Below, in pieces: positions 45,443 through 55,459 of a stretch of DNA of 64,000 nucleotides. Numbering within the stretch: position 1 is the first letter of the stretch; every line of letters starts with the position of its first letter. Origin of the DNA: Bacteroidales bacterium 6E. GTDB taxonomy: Bacteria; Bacteroidota; Bacteroidia; Bacteroidales; Prolixibacteraceae. The notes beneath the pieces were generated by a model. The model ran no database searches, was not told where the DNA came from, and saw only the letters and a program-made list of their open reading frames with translations. The stretch covers positions 344,369 to 408,368 of the forward strand of contig DF970690.1 of NCBI GenBank assembly GCA_001270045.2, written 5' to 3'. A program made the position numbers and the translations under genes.

Positions 45443-47170
45443 ATGAAACGACTGATCACAATCATTTTTATGGTGATCCTGACCTTGTCGGGATACGCAC
45501 AGGGGGAGACGAAAGCCTGGGAGATGAAGGAACGGCTGGGCAGGGGCATCAACATGGGGAACATGTTTGAGGCACCCACCGAAACCGAATGGGGCAACCC
45601 CTGGAAGCCTGAATATTTCAGGATCATCGCCGAACTCGGATTCACGCACGTGAGGCTGCCCGTTCGCTGGGAAACCACGGCACGCAGCTCCTCCAACCCT
45701 CCCTATACCGTTTCGGCCACTTTCATGAACCGCATCAAGCTGGTGGTGGATTCGGCACTCGCAAACAATCTGCACATCGTGTTCAACATGCACCACCACG
45801 AAGCCCTGTTTACCAATCCTGCCGGACAGAAAGACCGGTTTATGGCGCAATGGAGACAGATCAGCGAGTTCTTCAAGGATTACCCCGACAGCCTGCTGTT
45901 TGAACCGTTGAACGAACCCAACGGGAACCTGACGCCCGAACTCTGGAACGTATTCTTCCCCGAGGTGCTCTCGGTCATCAGGGAAACCAATCCCGACCGT
46001 ACGGTACTGATTGGCACCCCGGAATGGGGCGGACTGGGAGGGTTGCCGAAGCTGGTGATACCCGACGACGACAACATCATCCTGACCATCCACTACTACA
46101 ACCCGTTTAACTTCACGCATCAGGGCGCCGAATGGTCGGGCGAGCAATCGCAGGCCTGGCTGGGCACCAAATGGTTCGATACGGAAGCCGACCGCGCGGT
46201 CATCCACAATGAGTTCCAACTTGCCAAAAACATCAGTGAGGAACACAATATCCCCATCCATGTGGGAGAATTCGGTGCCTACAGTAAGGCCGACATGGAA
46301 TCGAGGGCTCGTTGGACCACCTACCTGGCCCGGTGGTTTGAATCACAGGGATTCAGCTGGGCTTACTGGGAATTCAGTGCCGGTTTCGGGATTTACAACC
46401 CATCGACCAAGAAACTCGTCGATCCTCTTGTCAACGCCCTGCTCTATAACCCTATCCCTGAACCTGCCAGGGTGGTGGCCACATCGGTTTACTCGAGCAA
46501 CTTTAACACGAATACCGACGGATGGTCGCTGAACCGGAGCGGAGGTGCGACAGGATCGCTAACCCGTTCGAACGGCAGGCTGAACGTGCAGGTCACCAAC
46601 GGCGGAACCGAGGGGTGGCATGCGCAGCTGGTGAAGACCGGCATCAGGCTCGAGAAAGGCAAGACCTATCGTGTCTCCTTCAAGGCCAATGCCCCCGTGG
46701 CCCGGTCGATGACCGCCTATACGGGCAAGAACAGCGACCCCTGGAACGCTTACAGCGGCTACAACAACATGTACGTCACCACCGAAGAGGGCTCTTTCAG
46801 CTATCAGTTTACCATGACCGCCGATGATTTTGCCGCCCGCATCGTATTCGACCTGGGAGGTGTCTCATCGGGATTCAATATCTGGGACATCAAACTTGAA
46901 TCGATCGTGATCACGCCCACCTCGAGCGACCAGATTCGCGGCAGCTTGCTGAAAACCTATCCCAATCCATTCGACCGCGAGATATTTATCGACAATCCCG
47001 GACAGTACCGCCAGGCAGCCCTGTACAACGCATCGGGAAGCAAAATCAAGGACTTCGACCTGATGCAAGGCATGAACCAGCTTCAGGTTGCCGGACTCCA
47101 GCCCGGGCTGTATATCCTTAACGTGACCGGTGACGGACCTGCAGAAAACATCAAGCTGATGAGAAGATAG
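45443..47170 (+). CDS. Secreted GH5 endoglucanase-type enzyme with CBM and T9SS sorting domain
   Basis: The 575-residue modular enzyme has a signal peptide (MKRLITIIFMVILTLSGYAQ) and a GH5 barrel (about 25-330), with acid/base Glu near 157 in FEPLNEPNG and nucleophile Glu near 275 in HVGEFGAYSK. A CBM4/9-like beta-sandwich follows (about 350-490: NFNTNTDGWSLN, GKTYRVSFKANAP). The last 78 residues form a type-A T9SS C-terminal domain (YPNPFDREIFIDN, LQPGLYILNV). GH5 enzymes of this kind cleave beta-1,4-glucans or mannans. The sorting domain means the organism uses the type IX secretion system to release or surface-anchor it. It is divergent from mazG and far from the SusCD locus, so it acts independently of it. 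Confidence 0.93.
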   Translation: MKRLITIIFMVILTLSGYAQGETKAWEMKERLGRGINMGNMFEAPTETEWGNPWKPEYFRIIAELGFTHVRLPVRWETTARSSSNPPYTVSATFMNRIKLVVDSALANNLHIVFNMHHHEALFTNPAGQKDRFMAQWRQISEFFKDYPDSLLFEPLNEPNGNLTPELWNVFFPEVLSVIRETNPDRTVLIGTPEWGGLGGLPKLVIPDDDNIILTIHYYNPFNFTHQGAEWSGEQSQAWLGTKWFDTEADRAVIHNEFQLAKNISEEHNIPIHVGEFGAYSKADMESRARWTTYLARWFESQGFSWAYWEFSAGFGIYNPSTKKLVDPLVNALLYNPIPEPARVVATSVYSSNFNTNTDGWSLNRSGGATGSLTRSNGRLNVQVTNGGTEGWHAQLVKTGIRLEKGKTYRVSFKANAPVARSMTAYTGKNSDPWNAYSGYNNMYVTTEEGSFSYQFTMTADDFAARIVFDLGGVSSGFNIWDIKLESIVITPTSSDQIRGSLLKTYPNPFDREIFIDNPGQYRQAALYNASGSKIKDFDLMQGMNQLQVAGLQPGLYILNVTGDGPAENIKLMRR

Positions 47171-47272
47171 TGCGACCCAGTCCAAAGGTTCCGTTAAATT
47201 TCGGACTAAAAAGTCCTGGATATCACCCATATTGAGGCACAATTGGTATTTTTGCGGAAAATTGATTGCATT

Positions 47273-47881
47273 ATGACAGAGTTGCATGTAGACCCGCGAG
47301 CCAAAGCCCTGATATTTGACCTGGACGGAACCCTATCCGATTCACTGCCCGTCCACATGGCTACCTGGAATACGCTGGGCGAGACTTTCGGCTTTATATT
47401 CGAAGACAGTCTCGTTTACGAGATGACCGGCAAACCCACCATCGCATTCGCCGAGCGGTTGGTGAACGAAAACAACCTTTCGATTACCCCTGAGGAACTG
47501 GTCAAAATGAAACAAAAGGCATTTTGGGATTCGGTTGGACTGATCAAGCCGGTGGAACTCGTGGTCGACATCGTCAAAAAATACCATGGCAAGCTTCCGA
47601 TGGCTGTTGGTACGGGAGCCAGCCGGAGGAGCGCAATGCTGCAGCTCGAGACCCTTGGGCTGACCGAATACTTTGAAGCCATCGTTACCGCTGATGACGT
47701 CGAGAACCACAAGCCCCACCCCGACACCTTCCTGATATGTGCCGAAATCATGGGTGTGGATCCCGGATATTGCCAGGTTTTTGAGGATGGCATCCTCGGT
47801 ATGGAAGCCGCCCGATCGGCAGGAATGATGATCACGGATGTCAGACCCTTTATAAACTACGGTGAATGGGCGCTTTCCTGA
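47273..47881 (+). CDS. HAD-superfamily phosphatase (beta-phosphoglucomutase-like)
   Basis: I start it at the ATG at 47273 (MTELHVDPRAKALIFDLDGT); the open frame begins ten codons earlier. The 202-residue enzyme has HAD motif I IFDLDGTLSDS with the nucleophile Asp, a helical cap, motif II VGTGASRR, the Lys of motif III in ENHKPHPDTFL, and motif IV VFEDGILGMEAARSAGM. It is a cytosolic sugar-phosphate phosphatase or mutase by family; the substrate is not readable. It overlaps the next gene by 16 bases. Confidence 0.9.
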   Translation: MTELHVDPRAKALIFDLDGTLSDSLPVHMATWNTLGETFGFIFEDSLVYEMTGKPTIAFAERLVNENNLSITPEELVKMKQKAFWDSVGLIKPVELVVDIVKKYHGKLPMAVGTGASRRSAMLQLETLGLTEYFEAIVTADDVENHKPHPDTFLICAEIMGVDPGYCQVFEDGILGMEAARSAGMMITDVRPFINYGEWALS

Positions 47882-48798
47882 CTGCCTTCAATGCGGTACT
47901 CCCCCTGTTCCTGATCATCCTTGCCGGATTGCTCTTTTCGCGGACGAGGGCAGCCAGCAGCTACTGGATTGATGTCCTCAACAAATACGCACTCTGGATC
48001 GGCTTCCCCGCCCTGGTGATTAATTCGCTCAGCCAGCTCGACCTTGAGGGAGGTCCCATACTGCAGCTCATCCTTATCAACTCGGCCTATATCGTTGCGT
48101 GTATCCTGCTGGCCTATCCGGTAAGCCGTCTATTAAAATTATCCAACCTTCAGCGCCGCACGCTGTTCCTCATCTTCGCTTTCGGGAACGTGGCCTATCT
48201 GGGTATGCCCGTATTGCAGAACATGATGGGCGAACAGATCCTGCCAGTGGCCGCAATCCTGTCGGCCGTCTACGTATTCTGGCTCCTGATCCTCGCCCTG
48301 GTATTGGTGGAGGTCCATGCCGAGGAGGGACAACTGCATATTTCGAAACTGATGGCCAGTCTGGTGAAAAACCCCCTGTTGCTGTCGGTGTTGGTGGGTG
48401 TGCTGATCCTGGCTTTCAATATTCGTCTGCCCGCCGCCCTTGCGAAAACCATCTCCATGTTTTCGGGATCCGTGACCCCAATTGTCCTCTTTTCACTGGG
48501 CATATTTATGGGATACCAGAGTCGGGGCACCCTGCGCGATTGGGCCTTCACGGGTGTTTTCGTGGTGATTACGATGATCCTGTTCCCTGCCCTCTTCCAC
48601 CTATCGATCAGGGGTTCCAACATGCCGGCCGATTACATCAAGGCCAGCATCCTGGATGCCGCCATGCCGCTGGGTCTCACACCCTACGCCCTGAGCCAGC
48701 AATACCACCTCGACACCCCCTTTGCGGCCCGAACGGTTGTTTTGGCCACCCTGGTTTCGGTGGTGATACTTCCCATATGGAGCCTCATCCTGGGCTAA
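47866..48798 (+). CDS. AEC-family transporter (auxin efflux carrier superfamily)
   Basis: The 310-residue integral membrane protein has about ten hydrophobic segments in two five-helix repeats. The characteristic broken-helix pieces are FNAVLPLFLIILAGLLFSRT, FGNVAYLGMPVLQN and LDAAMPLGLTPYALSQQY. Members export or import organic acids such as malate, or other small carboxylates. It starts 16 bases before the end of the HAD gene and is therefore coupled to it. Confidence 0.9.
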   Translation: MGAFLTAFNAVLPLFLIILAGLLFSRTRAASSYWIDVLNKYALWIGFPALVINSLSQLDLEGGPILQLILINSAYIVACILLAYPVSRLLKLSNLQRRTLFLIFAFGNVAYLGMPVLQNMMGEQILPVAAILSAVYVFWLLILALVLVEVHAEEGQLHISKLMASLVKNPLLLSVLVGVLILAFNIRLPAALAKTISMFSGSVTPIVLFSLGIFMGYQSRGTLRDWAFTGVFVVITMILFPALFHLSIRGSNMPADYIKASILDAAMPLGLTPYALSQQYHLDTPFAARTVVLATLVSVVILPIWSLILG

Positions 48799-48888
48799 GG
48801 AGTTAAGGCACCCCTACAAACACGGTCCGGAGTCTGGATGACAACCAAAGATTTGCGGATATTGCCTCGTGCGAATGAATGGGATAAC

Positions 48889-49788
48889 CTATGAAGCCAT
48901 GGCACCGATGACCACGAGCACCCCATCCCTGTCGTCGAGGACCAGGTCGCCCTCGGTCATTTCCCAGCTCCCTCCCACTCCCTGTATGATATAGTAAAAA
49001 GGTTCGTTCCGGAACCGCATGATTCCCTTCACGCGATAGACCTCCCGTTTATGCAGGTCGAGGTACCATGAGAGCCACTCGGTGAATTCCTCCTTCACCG
49101 GCGGATCGGGATAACGGAAAGTCAGGGAGTTGATCCCGTCGTGAAGCCTTTCATTAGTGATTGGGAACAGTACCGGTTTACTAGTGTTCCCCGTCCAGAA
49201 GTTACGAAGCGAGAAACCGGTATGGTGTTTGGTCATCATAACCGGGTCTGACATGTTTCCGCCACTGTATGGCAGCCTGATATTGCTGATGGTTTCACCA
49301 TTGGGTAGTTTGTCCGATTTTGAGACCACATGCACATCGGCCATGTAATACTGCTGCAAGGCCACCGGATGCTTCCAGGAATCGGGGGCATGCAGAGCGT
49401 CGATGACGCACACCATTCCCTGGTACTCGTATTTTTCCCGGATTTCCGGGTTATGGAGAAAAGGGCGGATGACAGTGGCAGGTTCGGCCACCCCCGTGGT
49501 TTCGATGAGAAGGTCGTCGACATGCGGATACCTGTCGGCCAGTTCGAGCAGCACTTGTTCATACTCATCGGTGATGGTGCAGCAGATACAGCCGTTTTTC
49601 AGCTCAAACAGCCGGCTGGCATTGACACCCCTGATCAGATGGGTATCGATGGCCACCTCGCCGAACTCGTTCTCGACGAGCGCAAACTGGCGGTCGGGGT
49701 ACCGGGCCAGGACATGGTTGACCAGTGTGGTCTTTCCCGCACCCAGAAATCCAGTGATGATGGTCGCCGTGATTTTCCTTTGGACCAT
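48889..49788 (-). CDS. COG0523 (CobW/YjiA) metal-chaperone GTPase
   Basis: The 299-residue protein has the G3E-GTPase P-loop TGFLGAGKTTLVNH, the ENEFGEVAIDTHLI segment, the metal-binding NGCICCT (CxCC) and ETTGVAEPATVIRP. The C-terminal domain is shorter than in classical YjiA. G3E proteins insert or allocate metals such as zinc, cobalt or nickel. No zinc-regulation signature is visible here. It begins two bases after the TSUP gene's stop, so the pair is an operon. Confidence 0.93.
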   Translation of the reverse strand: MVQRKITATIITGFLGAGKTTLVNHVLARYPDRQFALVENEFGEVAIDTHLIRGVNASRLFELKNGCICCTITDEYEQVLLELADRYPHVDDLLIETTGVAEPATVIRPFLHNPEIREKYEYQGMVCVIDALHAPDSWKHPVALQQYYMADVHVVSKSDKLPNGETISNIRLPYSGGNMSDPVMMTKHHTGFSLRNFWTGNTSKPVLFPITNERLHDGINSLTFRYPDPPVKEEFTEWLSWYLDLHKREVYRVKGIMRFRNEPFYYIIQGVGGSWEMTEGDLVLDDRDGVLVVIGAMAS

Positions 49789-49789
49789 A

Positions 49790-50542
49790 TCAGAACACCC
49801 CCGTCAATTTCAGGATCATGACCACCAGCATGGCGATCAGGAACCAACGTACATACTTTGCACTGCCCCGGATGGTAAACTTCGCACCGGCATAGGCCCC
49901 CAGCATGCTGCCCGCGCCCATCAGGAGGCCCATCCACAAGTGGACACTGTTATCATGCCAGAAAATAATGAGCGCAATGACCGTATATACCAGCACGATC
50001 ATCACCTTGAGCGCATTGGCACGCACCAGGTCGAGCCCGCGTCCCAGAACCAGTCCGGCGAGCAGCAGAAACCCCACCCCCACCTGGATAAATCCACCGT
50101 AAAATCCGATCAGGAAGAAGAGGAAATACTGCCAGGGACCGGTTTTGGCAACCACATCGTTAGCTTGTCGCTTGACCCAGGCCTCAGGGTTGAAGATGAC
50201 CAGCAGGAGCATACCGACCATCAGCGCGATGATGACCACACGCATGGCCTCATCGCTGACCCGGATGGCCACCAGGGCACCCGCAAGCGCACCCAGAGCA
50301 GAAGGCAGCGAGAGACGCCAGCCATCGCCCATGTCGAGGACCTTGTTGTTGCGGAATGTGCTTACTCCCACCATACTCTGAAGAAGAATGGCCACCCGGT
50401 TGGTACCGTTGGCCACATTGGGCGGCAAGCCCACCAATACCAGCACCGGCAAGGTAATCGACGACCCTCCCCCTGCCACGGTATTGATAAACCCGGCTGC
50501 CAGTCCGGCCGCCAAAACCATCACTGCATGATACCATTCCAT
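49790..50542 (-). CDS. TSUP-family (TauE/SafE) membrane permease
   Basis: The 250-residue protein has about eight membrane segments and the TauE/SafE pattern AAGLAAGFINTVAGGGSSIT near the N-terminus and GFYGGFIQVGVGFLLLAGLV in the middle. The family exports sulfite, sulfonates or similar organic anions. It is in an operon with the downstream COG0523 GTPase, with only one base between stop and start. That link could mean the permease moves a metal-related or sulfur compound, but this is a guess from the arrangement. Confidence 0.92.
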   Translation of the reverse strand: MEWYHAVMVLAAGLAAGFINTVAGGGSSITLPVLVLVGLPPNVANGTNRVAILLQSMVGVSTFRNNKVLDMGDGWRLSLPSALGALAGALVAIRVSDEAMRVVIIALMVGMLLLVIFNPEAWVKRQANDVVAKTGPWQYFLFFLIGFYGGFIQVGVGFLLLAGLVLGRGLDLVRANALKVMIVLVYTVIALIIFWHDNSVHLWMGLLMGAGSMLGAYAGAKFTIRGSAKYVRWFLIAMLVVMILKLTGVF

Positions 50543-50576
50543 GGGTTGCGAATTTAGTGGTTTCGAAAATTAAGAC

Positions 50577-50604
50577 AAAAAAAGCTGACCGTTGGCCAGC
50601 TTTT
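50577..50604 (-). terminator. Intrinsic terminator of glyA
   Basis: AAAAGCTGACC-GTT-GGCCAGCTTTT forms a 10-pair stem with one mismatch, flanked by A and T runs. It reads as a terminator for leftward transcription from glyA (U run in the RNA) and works less well in the other direction. Confidence 0.8.
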
Positions 50605-50623
50605 AAGCTTTATGGAATATTTT

Positions 50624-51913
50624 CTACCAGGCAAAGAGTGGATAATCCTTGACCAGGTCGTAAACTTTCGTTTTCACTTTTCCGAGGAAAGCCTCGTCGC
50701 CCACGTGGGCGATGACATCGTCGATCAGTTCGACGATTTTCGGCATGGTATCCTCTTTCAGTCCACGTGTGGTGATGGCCGGGGTACCTACCCTGATTCC
50801 AGAGGTGGTAAACGGCGTACGGCTGTCGTAAGGCACCATGTTTTTGTTGACGGTAATGTCGGCCACACCCAGTGCCTGTTCCACCTGTTTTCCGGTGATA
50901 TCGGGATACTTGGTACGGAGGTCTATCAGCATGGAGTGGTTATCGGTACCGTTTGAGACGATCTTATAGCCCATGTCCATGAATGCCTGGGCCATGACGG
51001 CGGCATTCTTCTGTACCTGTGCCTGGTACACCTTGAAGGAAGCATCGAGAGCCTCGCCAAAGGCAACCGCCTTGGCGGCGATGACATGCTCGAGCGGCCC
51101 GCCCTGTTGTCCGGGGAACACGGCCGAATCAAGCAGCGAAGACATGGTCCGGATTTCCCCCTTTTTGGTGGCGATGCCCCAGGGGTTTTCGAAATCCTTG
51201 CCAATCAGGATAATTCCGCCACGGGGACCGCGAAGGGTCTTATGGGTGGTGGAAGTGACGATATGGGCATATTTCACCGGGTTCTTCAGCAATTCGGCAG
51301 CGATTAGGCCAGCCGGATGCGCCATGTCGATCATGAGGATCGCACCAATCTTGTCGGCGATGGCCCTCATTCGTTCATAATCCCACTCGCGGCTGTATGC
51401 TGAGGCACCGCCGATAATCAGTTTCGGGCGTTCCTTCAGTGCGATTTCCTCCATCATGTCGTAATCGACCAGACCGGTATCCTCCTTCACGTGGTAAGCC
51501 AGCGGCTGGTAAAGGATTCCTGAAGAGTTGACGGGAGAGCCGTGAGAGAGATGGCCTCCATGGGCCAGGTTAAGTCCCAGGAACTTGTCACCCGGCTGGA
51601 GCACGACGCTCAATACTGCCTGGTTGGCCTGTGCACCCGAGTGGGGCTGCACGTTGGCCCATTCGGCACCATAGAGTTCGCAAATCCTGTCGATGGCCAG
51701 CTGCTCTGTCATGTCGACAAACTGGCACCCCCCGTAATAACGGCGTCCCGGGTAGCCTTCGGCATACTTGTTGGTCATGACCGACCCCATGGCTTCCATC
51801 ACCTGGTCGCTGACAAAGTTCTCGGAGGCAATCAGTTCGATGCCGTGGAGCTGACGGTCGCGTTCCTTGGCAATGATGTCGAATACTTGTTGATCTCTCT
51901 TCATATCGCTCAT
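50624..51913 (-). CDS. glyA: Serine hydroxymethyltransferase
   Basis: The 429-residue fold-type-I PLP enzyme has all family blocks: [43 protein letters not shown] and the PLP-binding [16 protein letters not shown], whose Lys forms the internal aldimine. It converts serine and tetrahydrofolate to glycine and 5,10-methylene-THF, feeding one-carbon metabolism. The length is normal. It is transcribed alone and ends at a good terminator. Confidence 0.99.
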   Translation of the reverse strand: MSDMKRDQQVFDIIAKERDRQLHGIELIASENFVSDQVMEAMGSVMTNKYAEGYPGRRYYGGCQFVDMTEQLAIDRICELYGAEWANVQPHSGAQANQAVLSVVLQPGDKFLGLNLAHGGHLSHGSPVNSSGILYQPLAYHVKEDTGLVDYDMMEEIALKERPKLIIGGASAYSREWDYERMRAIADKIGAILMIDMAHPAGLIAAELLKNPVKYAHIVTSTTHKTLRGPRGGIILIGKDFENPWGIATKKGEIRTMSSLLDSAVFPGQQGGPLEHVIAAKAVAFGEALDASFKVYQAQVQKNAAVMAQAFMDMGYKIVSNGTDNHSMLIDLRTKYPDITGKQVEQALGVADITVNKNMVPYDSRTPFTTSGIRVGTPAITTRGLKEDTMPKIVELIDDVIAHVGDEAFLGKVKTKVYDLVKDYPLFAW

Positions 51914-52016
51914 TTTATGTTTTAATCAGAAGGCCAAAAGTAACACTTTTTAAGGCGGATATGAATGGGTTACGACGGTAAATCCACTATTTTTGGCGAG
52001 TATTAAATTAATTGGA

Positions 52017-52418
52017 ATGGAGCACAACCCAAGACCCAGGCCCCTGGAGGCGTTATGCCTGATGTCGTTTATCGGCAGTGGCGCAGCCGCCCTGTTGTAT
52101 CTGGCAGGAGCGGTTTTCTTTGAAAAAGCGAGTGAAATCATCATCGAATACACCTCGGCCCATTCGACCGAACAGATCTCTGCACGCTATTTCCTGACAC
52201 TTGCGGTTTTGTATATTCTATCTTTGCAGGGAGTTATCGGAATGTGGAAACTCCAGCGCAGAGGATTCTTTGTATATACGGCAGCTCAATTGGCCATTCT
52301 GGCCGTTCCCCTGCTTCGGATGGGCGAGGATGCCTTTTCGGCGGTTTCCGTCATCTTTACCGTCCTTTTCATCGTTGCCTATGCAACCCAGTTCAGGAGC
52401 CTGAAAAAGGCCTCCTGA
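52017..52418 (+). CDS. Small four-span membrane protein, hypothetical
   Basis: I start it at the ATG at 52017 (MEHNPRPRPLEALCLMSFIG); an open TTG lies eight codons upstream. The 133-residue protein has four hydrophobic stretches (CLMSFIGSGAAALLYLAGAV, RYFLTLAVLYILSLQGVIGM, VYTAAQLAILAVPLL, AVSVIFTVLFIVAYAT). There is no recognised family motif. It is divergent from glyA and convergent with the ClC channel gene. Confidence 0.7.
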   Translation: MEHNPRPRPLEALCLMSFIGSGAAALLYLAGAVFFEKASEIIIEYTSAHSTEQISARYFLTLAVLYILSLQGVIGMWKLQRRGFFVYTAAQLAILAVPLLRMGEDAFSAVSVIFTVLFIVAYATQFRSLKKAS

Positions 52419-52480
52419 GGGACGTGACACCCTCCCTGCACATCATGGCCCGAAGGATAAAAACGTGAAGAAGGCTTTGG

Positions 52481-54274
52481 TCAATCGCTCGAAAAATGCC
52501 TGATGTTTTGGCGGTAATGCGAAAATACGGTGGCCCGTGAGACAAAACCGACATATTTACCATTATCGATGACCGCTAGGTTAAACCTTCCGGATGATTC
52601 AAACTTTTCGGCGATTTCCTCCACGCTGTCCCTTGACGACACGAAATGCTTCGGCATATACATGATGTCCCTGATCTTCACGGATTCGTAGAGTTGTGTT
52701 TCGAAGATCAGTGTCCGCACCTCGCTTAGCTTCACCATGCCCAGCATCATCCCGTTTTCGTCGACAACCGGGAACAGGTTTCGGTGCGACCGTGACACCG
52801 CCCTGGCCAGATCGCCCAGGTTCGCATCGGGAGAAAGGATCTCGAAATCGGTCTCGATCAGCTTGCGGGTCTGCATGAGCTTCAGGACCGCCTTATCCTT
52901 GTCGTGCGTGATCAGGTCACCCCTTAACGCCAGGCGCTTGGTATATATGGAGTGTGGCTCAAACCGCATGATAGTCAGGTAGGCCACGGTACTGGTGATG
53001 ATGAGCGGGATAAAGAGCCCATAGCCACCCGTGATTTCGGCGGTAAGGAAGATGGCCGTCAGGGGGGCATGCATCACACCTGCCATGAGTCCGGCCATAC
53101 CGGCCAACGCGAAATTCTCTTCCGGAAGATCGAGATGAAAAAAGACGTTCAGGGCCCGTGCAAGAAAAAAACCGGCAATGGCACCCATGAACAAGGTTGG
53201 GGCAAACACGCCGCCAATACCCCCTCCGCCAGTGGTGGCGGCAGTTGCGACCACCTTCAGGACCAGGATCATGAGAAGGAACAACACCACAAGGTAATCA
53301 TTCTCCTTCCAGCTGAAGAAGAACGAATTGTTAAGCAGGTCAAGGCCCTCGCCGCTGAAAATCCGGGTGATGCTGGTATAGCCTTCACCCCACAGGGGCG
53401 GGAGCATGAACACCATGAAACTGAGGATGGTCCCACCAATGAGAAGCCGGAGCAATGGATTCCTGATTTTGCCGAAGCGCACCTCCTGCCACATGATGGA
53501 ACGGATGAAATAGAAGCTTACCAATCCGGAAAACACCCCCAGTAGTATGTAATATCCTATATTATGGGTAGAAAAGGCATTGACCAATTCGAACTTCATC
53601 ACCATGGAGTTGCCCATCAGCACGTAGGAAAGTGATGCCGCCGTGACAGAAGAGATCAGCAAGGGCACCAGGTAGGCCATGGTCATGTCGAGCATGAGCA
53701 CCTCAAGGGTAAAGATGATACCGGCAATAGGCGCCTTGAAGATACCAGCGATGGCGCCGGCCGCCCCGCAGCCGATCATCAGGATCACGTATTTATAATT
53801 CAGCTTGAAGATCCTGGCCAGGTTCGAACCGATGGAAGCTCCCGTCAGCACAATTGGAGCCTCGGCCCCTACTGATCCGCCAAGACCGATGGTCATGGAG
53901 CTGGCCACCATTGACGTCCATGTATTGTGTTGTTTCAGCCTTCCGCTTTTACGACTGATGGCAAAAAGAATTTTTGAAACCCCGTGACCGATATCATCCT
54001 TGACGATATACTTGACGAACAGCCAGGTAAGGGTGATGCCCAACAATGGATAGGCCAAATATAAAAAGCTGACGGTATTGGCCTCGAACCAGCCTGTCAG
54101 CTGGATTTCGACCAGGTGGATCAGTTTTTTAAGGGTAAGTGCTGCCAGTCCGCTGACAATTCCGACGATTAGACTCAGGATATAGATAAAATTACGTTCG
54201 CTGATTTTGGTTAACCGCCAGGTAACCAGTTTGTCAATCAGTAGCTGTATCTCTTTTGAAGAAGGAATTTTCAT
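52481..54274 (-). CDS. ClC-family chloride channel/antiporter with CBS pair
   Basis: About 597 residues from the ATG at 54274 (MKIPSSKEIQLLIDKLV); the open frame begins further upstream but is not plausible. The ClC core has GLGGSVGAEAPIVLTGASIG, GIFKAPIAGIIFTLEVL and GAIAGFFLARALN, and the C-terminal 130 residues are two CBS domains (SPDANLGDLARAVSRSHRNL to FNLAVIDNGKYVGFVSR) that bind adenine nucleotides and gate transport. The GxEGP-like sequence GAEAP keeps the gating Glu. It moves chloride, possibly in exchange for protons, across the inner membrane. Confidence 0.95.
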   Translation of the reverse strand: MKIPSSKEIQLLIDKLVTWRLTKISERNFIYILSLIVGIVSGLAALTLKKLIHLVEIQLTGWFEANTVSFLYLAYPLLGITLTWLFVKYIVKDDIGHGVSKILFAISRKSGRLKQHNTWTSMVASSMTIGLGGSVGAEAPIVLTGASIGSNLARIFKLNYKYVILMIGCGAAGAIAGIFKAPIAGIIFTLEVLMLDMTMAYLVPLLISSVTAASLSYVLMGNSMVMKFELVNAFSTHNIGYYILLGVFSGLVSFYFIRSIMWQEVRFGKIRNPLLRLLIGGTILSFMVFMLPPLWGEGYTSITRIFSGEGLDLLNNSFFFSWKENDYLVVLFLLMILVLKVVATAATTGGGGIGGVFAPTLFMGAIAGFFLARALNVFFHLDLPEENFALAGMAGLMAGVMHAPLTAIFLTAEITGGYGLFIPLIITSTVAYLTIMRFEPHSIYTKRLALRGDLITHDKDKAVLKLMQTRKLIETDFEILSPDANLGDLARAVSRSHRNLFPVVDENGMMLGMVKLSEVRTLIFETQLYESVKIRDIMYMPKHFVSSRDSVEEIAEKFESSGRFNLAVIDNGKYVGFVSRATVFSHYRQNIRHFSSD

Positions 54275-54379
54275 GAGTCCGGTTTCTTTCCGCGCACACA
54301 AAGGTAGAAAATAGGACAGGGATATCAACAAACCCGCCATGGTAAAAACCAAAATTTACCATCCGTTCACAATCGACTG

Positions 54380-55399
54380 TCAGTCAATGGAAAGATTCTC
54401 AAAATAGCGGTACACGTCCTCGTATGATTTGATCTCCATGACATCGGCCCGAATATGTGCGGCCCCCGGAAATCCGTTCAGGTAGATCTTGTAAAAACGT
54501 TTCAGGATATTGAAGTTTTTCTTTCCCTGCCAGGTCTGTTCAAAGAGCCGGGTGTGAAAGAGCAGCTGATCGATTCGTTCGCGCGCTGGTACATGTACCC
54601 TCTCAGGGTGGAAAAACCAGGGATTGTGAAATATTCCCCTGCCGACCATGATCCCGTCGACACCCGTTTCCCGGGCTTTGGCCAGTCCGTCGTCGACTGA
54701 CAATACATCTCCGTTTCCATGAACCGGAATGTCACTTTGAGCCTCGTCCCTGAGCCTGACGGCAAGTGAAATCTGCTGCCAGTCGGCCAGCCCTTCCGAC
54801 TGCATCTTCTGGGTACGTCCGTGAAGGGTAATGGCTGCGGGCTTCTGTTCAAGCAGGAAGGGGATCCACCGTTCGGTCTCATGCCGCGAGATGCCGGTAC
54901 GTGTTTTCACGCTCACAGGGAGGTGGGTGGCCGATTTTACCGCCTGTATGATTTCGCCCGCCCTGACGGGATCGTTGATCAGTGCACTGCATGCACCCAT
55001 TTTCACGACCTTTTTCACAGGGCAACCCATGTTGATGTCGATCCCGTCGAAGTCATATTCCTCCGTGATCCATTTGGATACATTGTGGTAGATTTCGGGG
55101 TTCAATCCCCAGATCTGGGCCACCAGCTTGATTCCCAATTCCTTTCTAAGTTGACGCTCCGATTCGTTGATGACCAGCCTTTCAGCCACACGCTTTCTTC
55201 CGACAGGGTGGTTCAAGCCCTCGACGGAAGCAAATTCGGTCATCATCAGATGGAGGTTACCCGGGGAAGCCATCGACATCACCACCTCACGAAACACGGT
55301 GTCCGTCACGTCTTCCATGGGAGCCAGGGAAAAGACAGTCCCGCTGTTTTTAGTCCAGAAATCAGCCATTACTGAGTCAATATTATGCTTGTCAGACAA
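54380..55399 (-). CDS. dus: tRNA-dihydrouridine synthase
   Basis: The 339-residue FMN enzyme has APMEDVTDTVFREVV, the catalytic-Cys block DGIDINMGCPVKKVVKMGAC, the phosphate-binding HGRTQKMQSEG, and GVDGIMVGRGIFHNPWF. It reduces specific uridines in tRNA to dihydrouridine. The ATG at 55399 or the one at 55369 could be the true start; the second gives MADFWTKNSG. The subfamily (DusA, B or C) is not decided here. Confidence 0.95.
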   Translation of the reverse strand: MSDKHNIDSVMADFWTKNSGTVFSLAPMEDVTDTVFREVVMSMASPGNLHLMMTEFASVEGLNHPVGRKRVAERLVINESERQLRKELGIKLVAQIWGLNPEIYHNVSKWITEEYDFDGIDINMGCPVKKVVKMGACSALINDPVRAGEIIQAVKSATHLPVSVKTRTGISRHETERWIPFLLEQKPAAITLHGRTQKMQSEGLADWQQISLAVRLRDEAQSDIPVHGNGDVLSVDDGLAKARETGVDGIMVGRGIFHNPWFFHPERVHVPARERIDQLLFHTRLFEQTWQGKKNFNILKRFYKIYLNGFPGAAHIRADVMEIKSYEDVYRYFENLSID

Positions 55400-55402
55400 A
55401 AC

Positions 55403-55437
55403 AAAACCGCAAAATACGGTGTCGATTCTGCGGTTTT
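55403..55437 (-). terminator. Terminator after the second GH29 gene
   Basis: AAAACCGCA and TGCGGTTTT form a nine-pair stem, followed leftward by a T-rich tail (TTTTGTTTTG on the minus strand). It lies 23 bases downstream of the fucosidase gene's stop. Confidence 0.75.
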
Positions 55438-55459
55438 GGTCTCTGCAAAGATAAACGGA

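Noticed and set aside
45317-46261. A 314-codon frame antisense to the GH5 gene
   Set aside because: It is low in recognisable motifs and lies opposite a well-supported enzyme and its start region.
49403-50557. A 384-codon frame antisense to the COG0523 and TSUP genes
   Set aside because: It spans two well-supported genes on the other strand and reads as His/Gln/Arg-rich shadow sequence.
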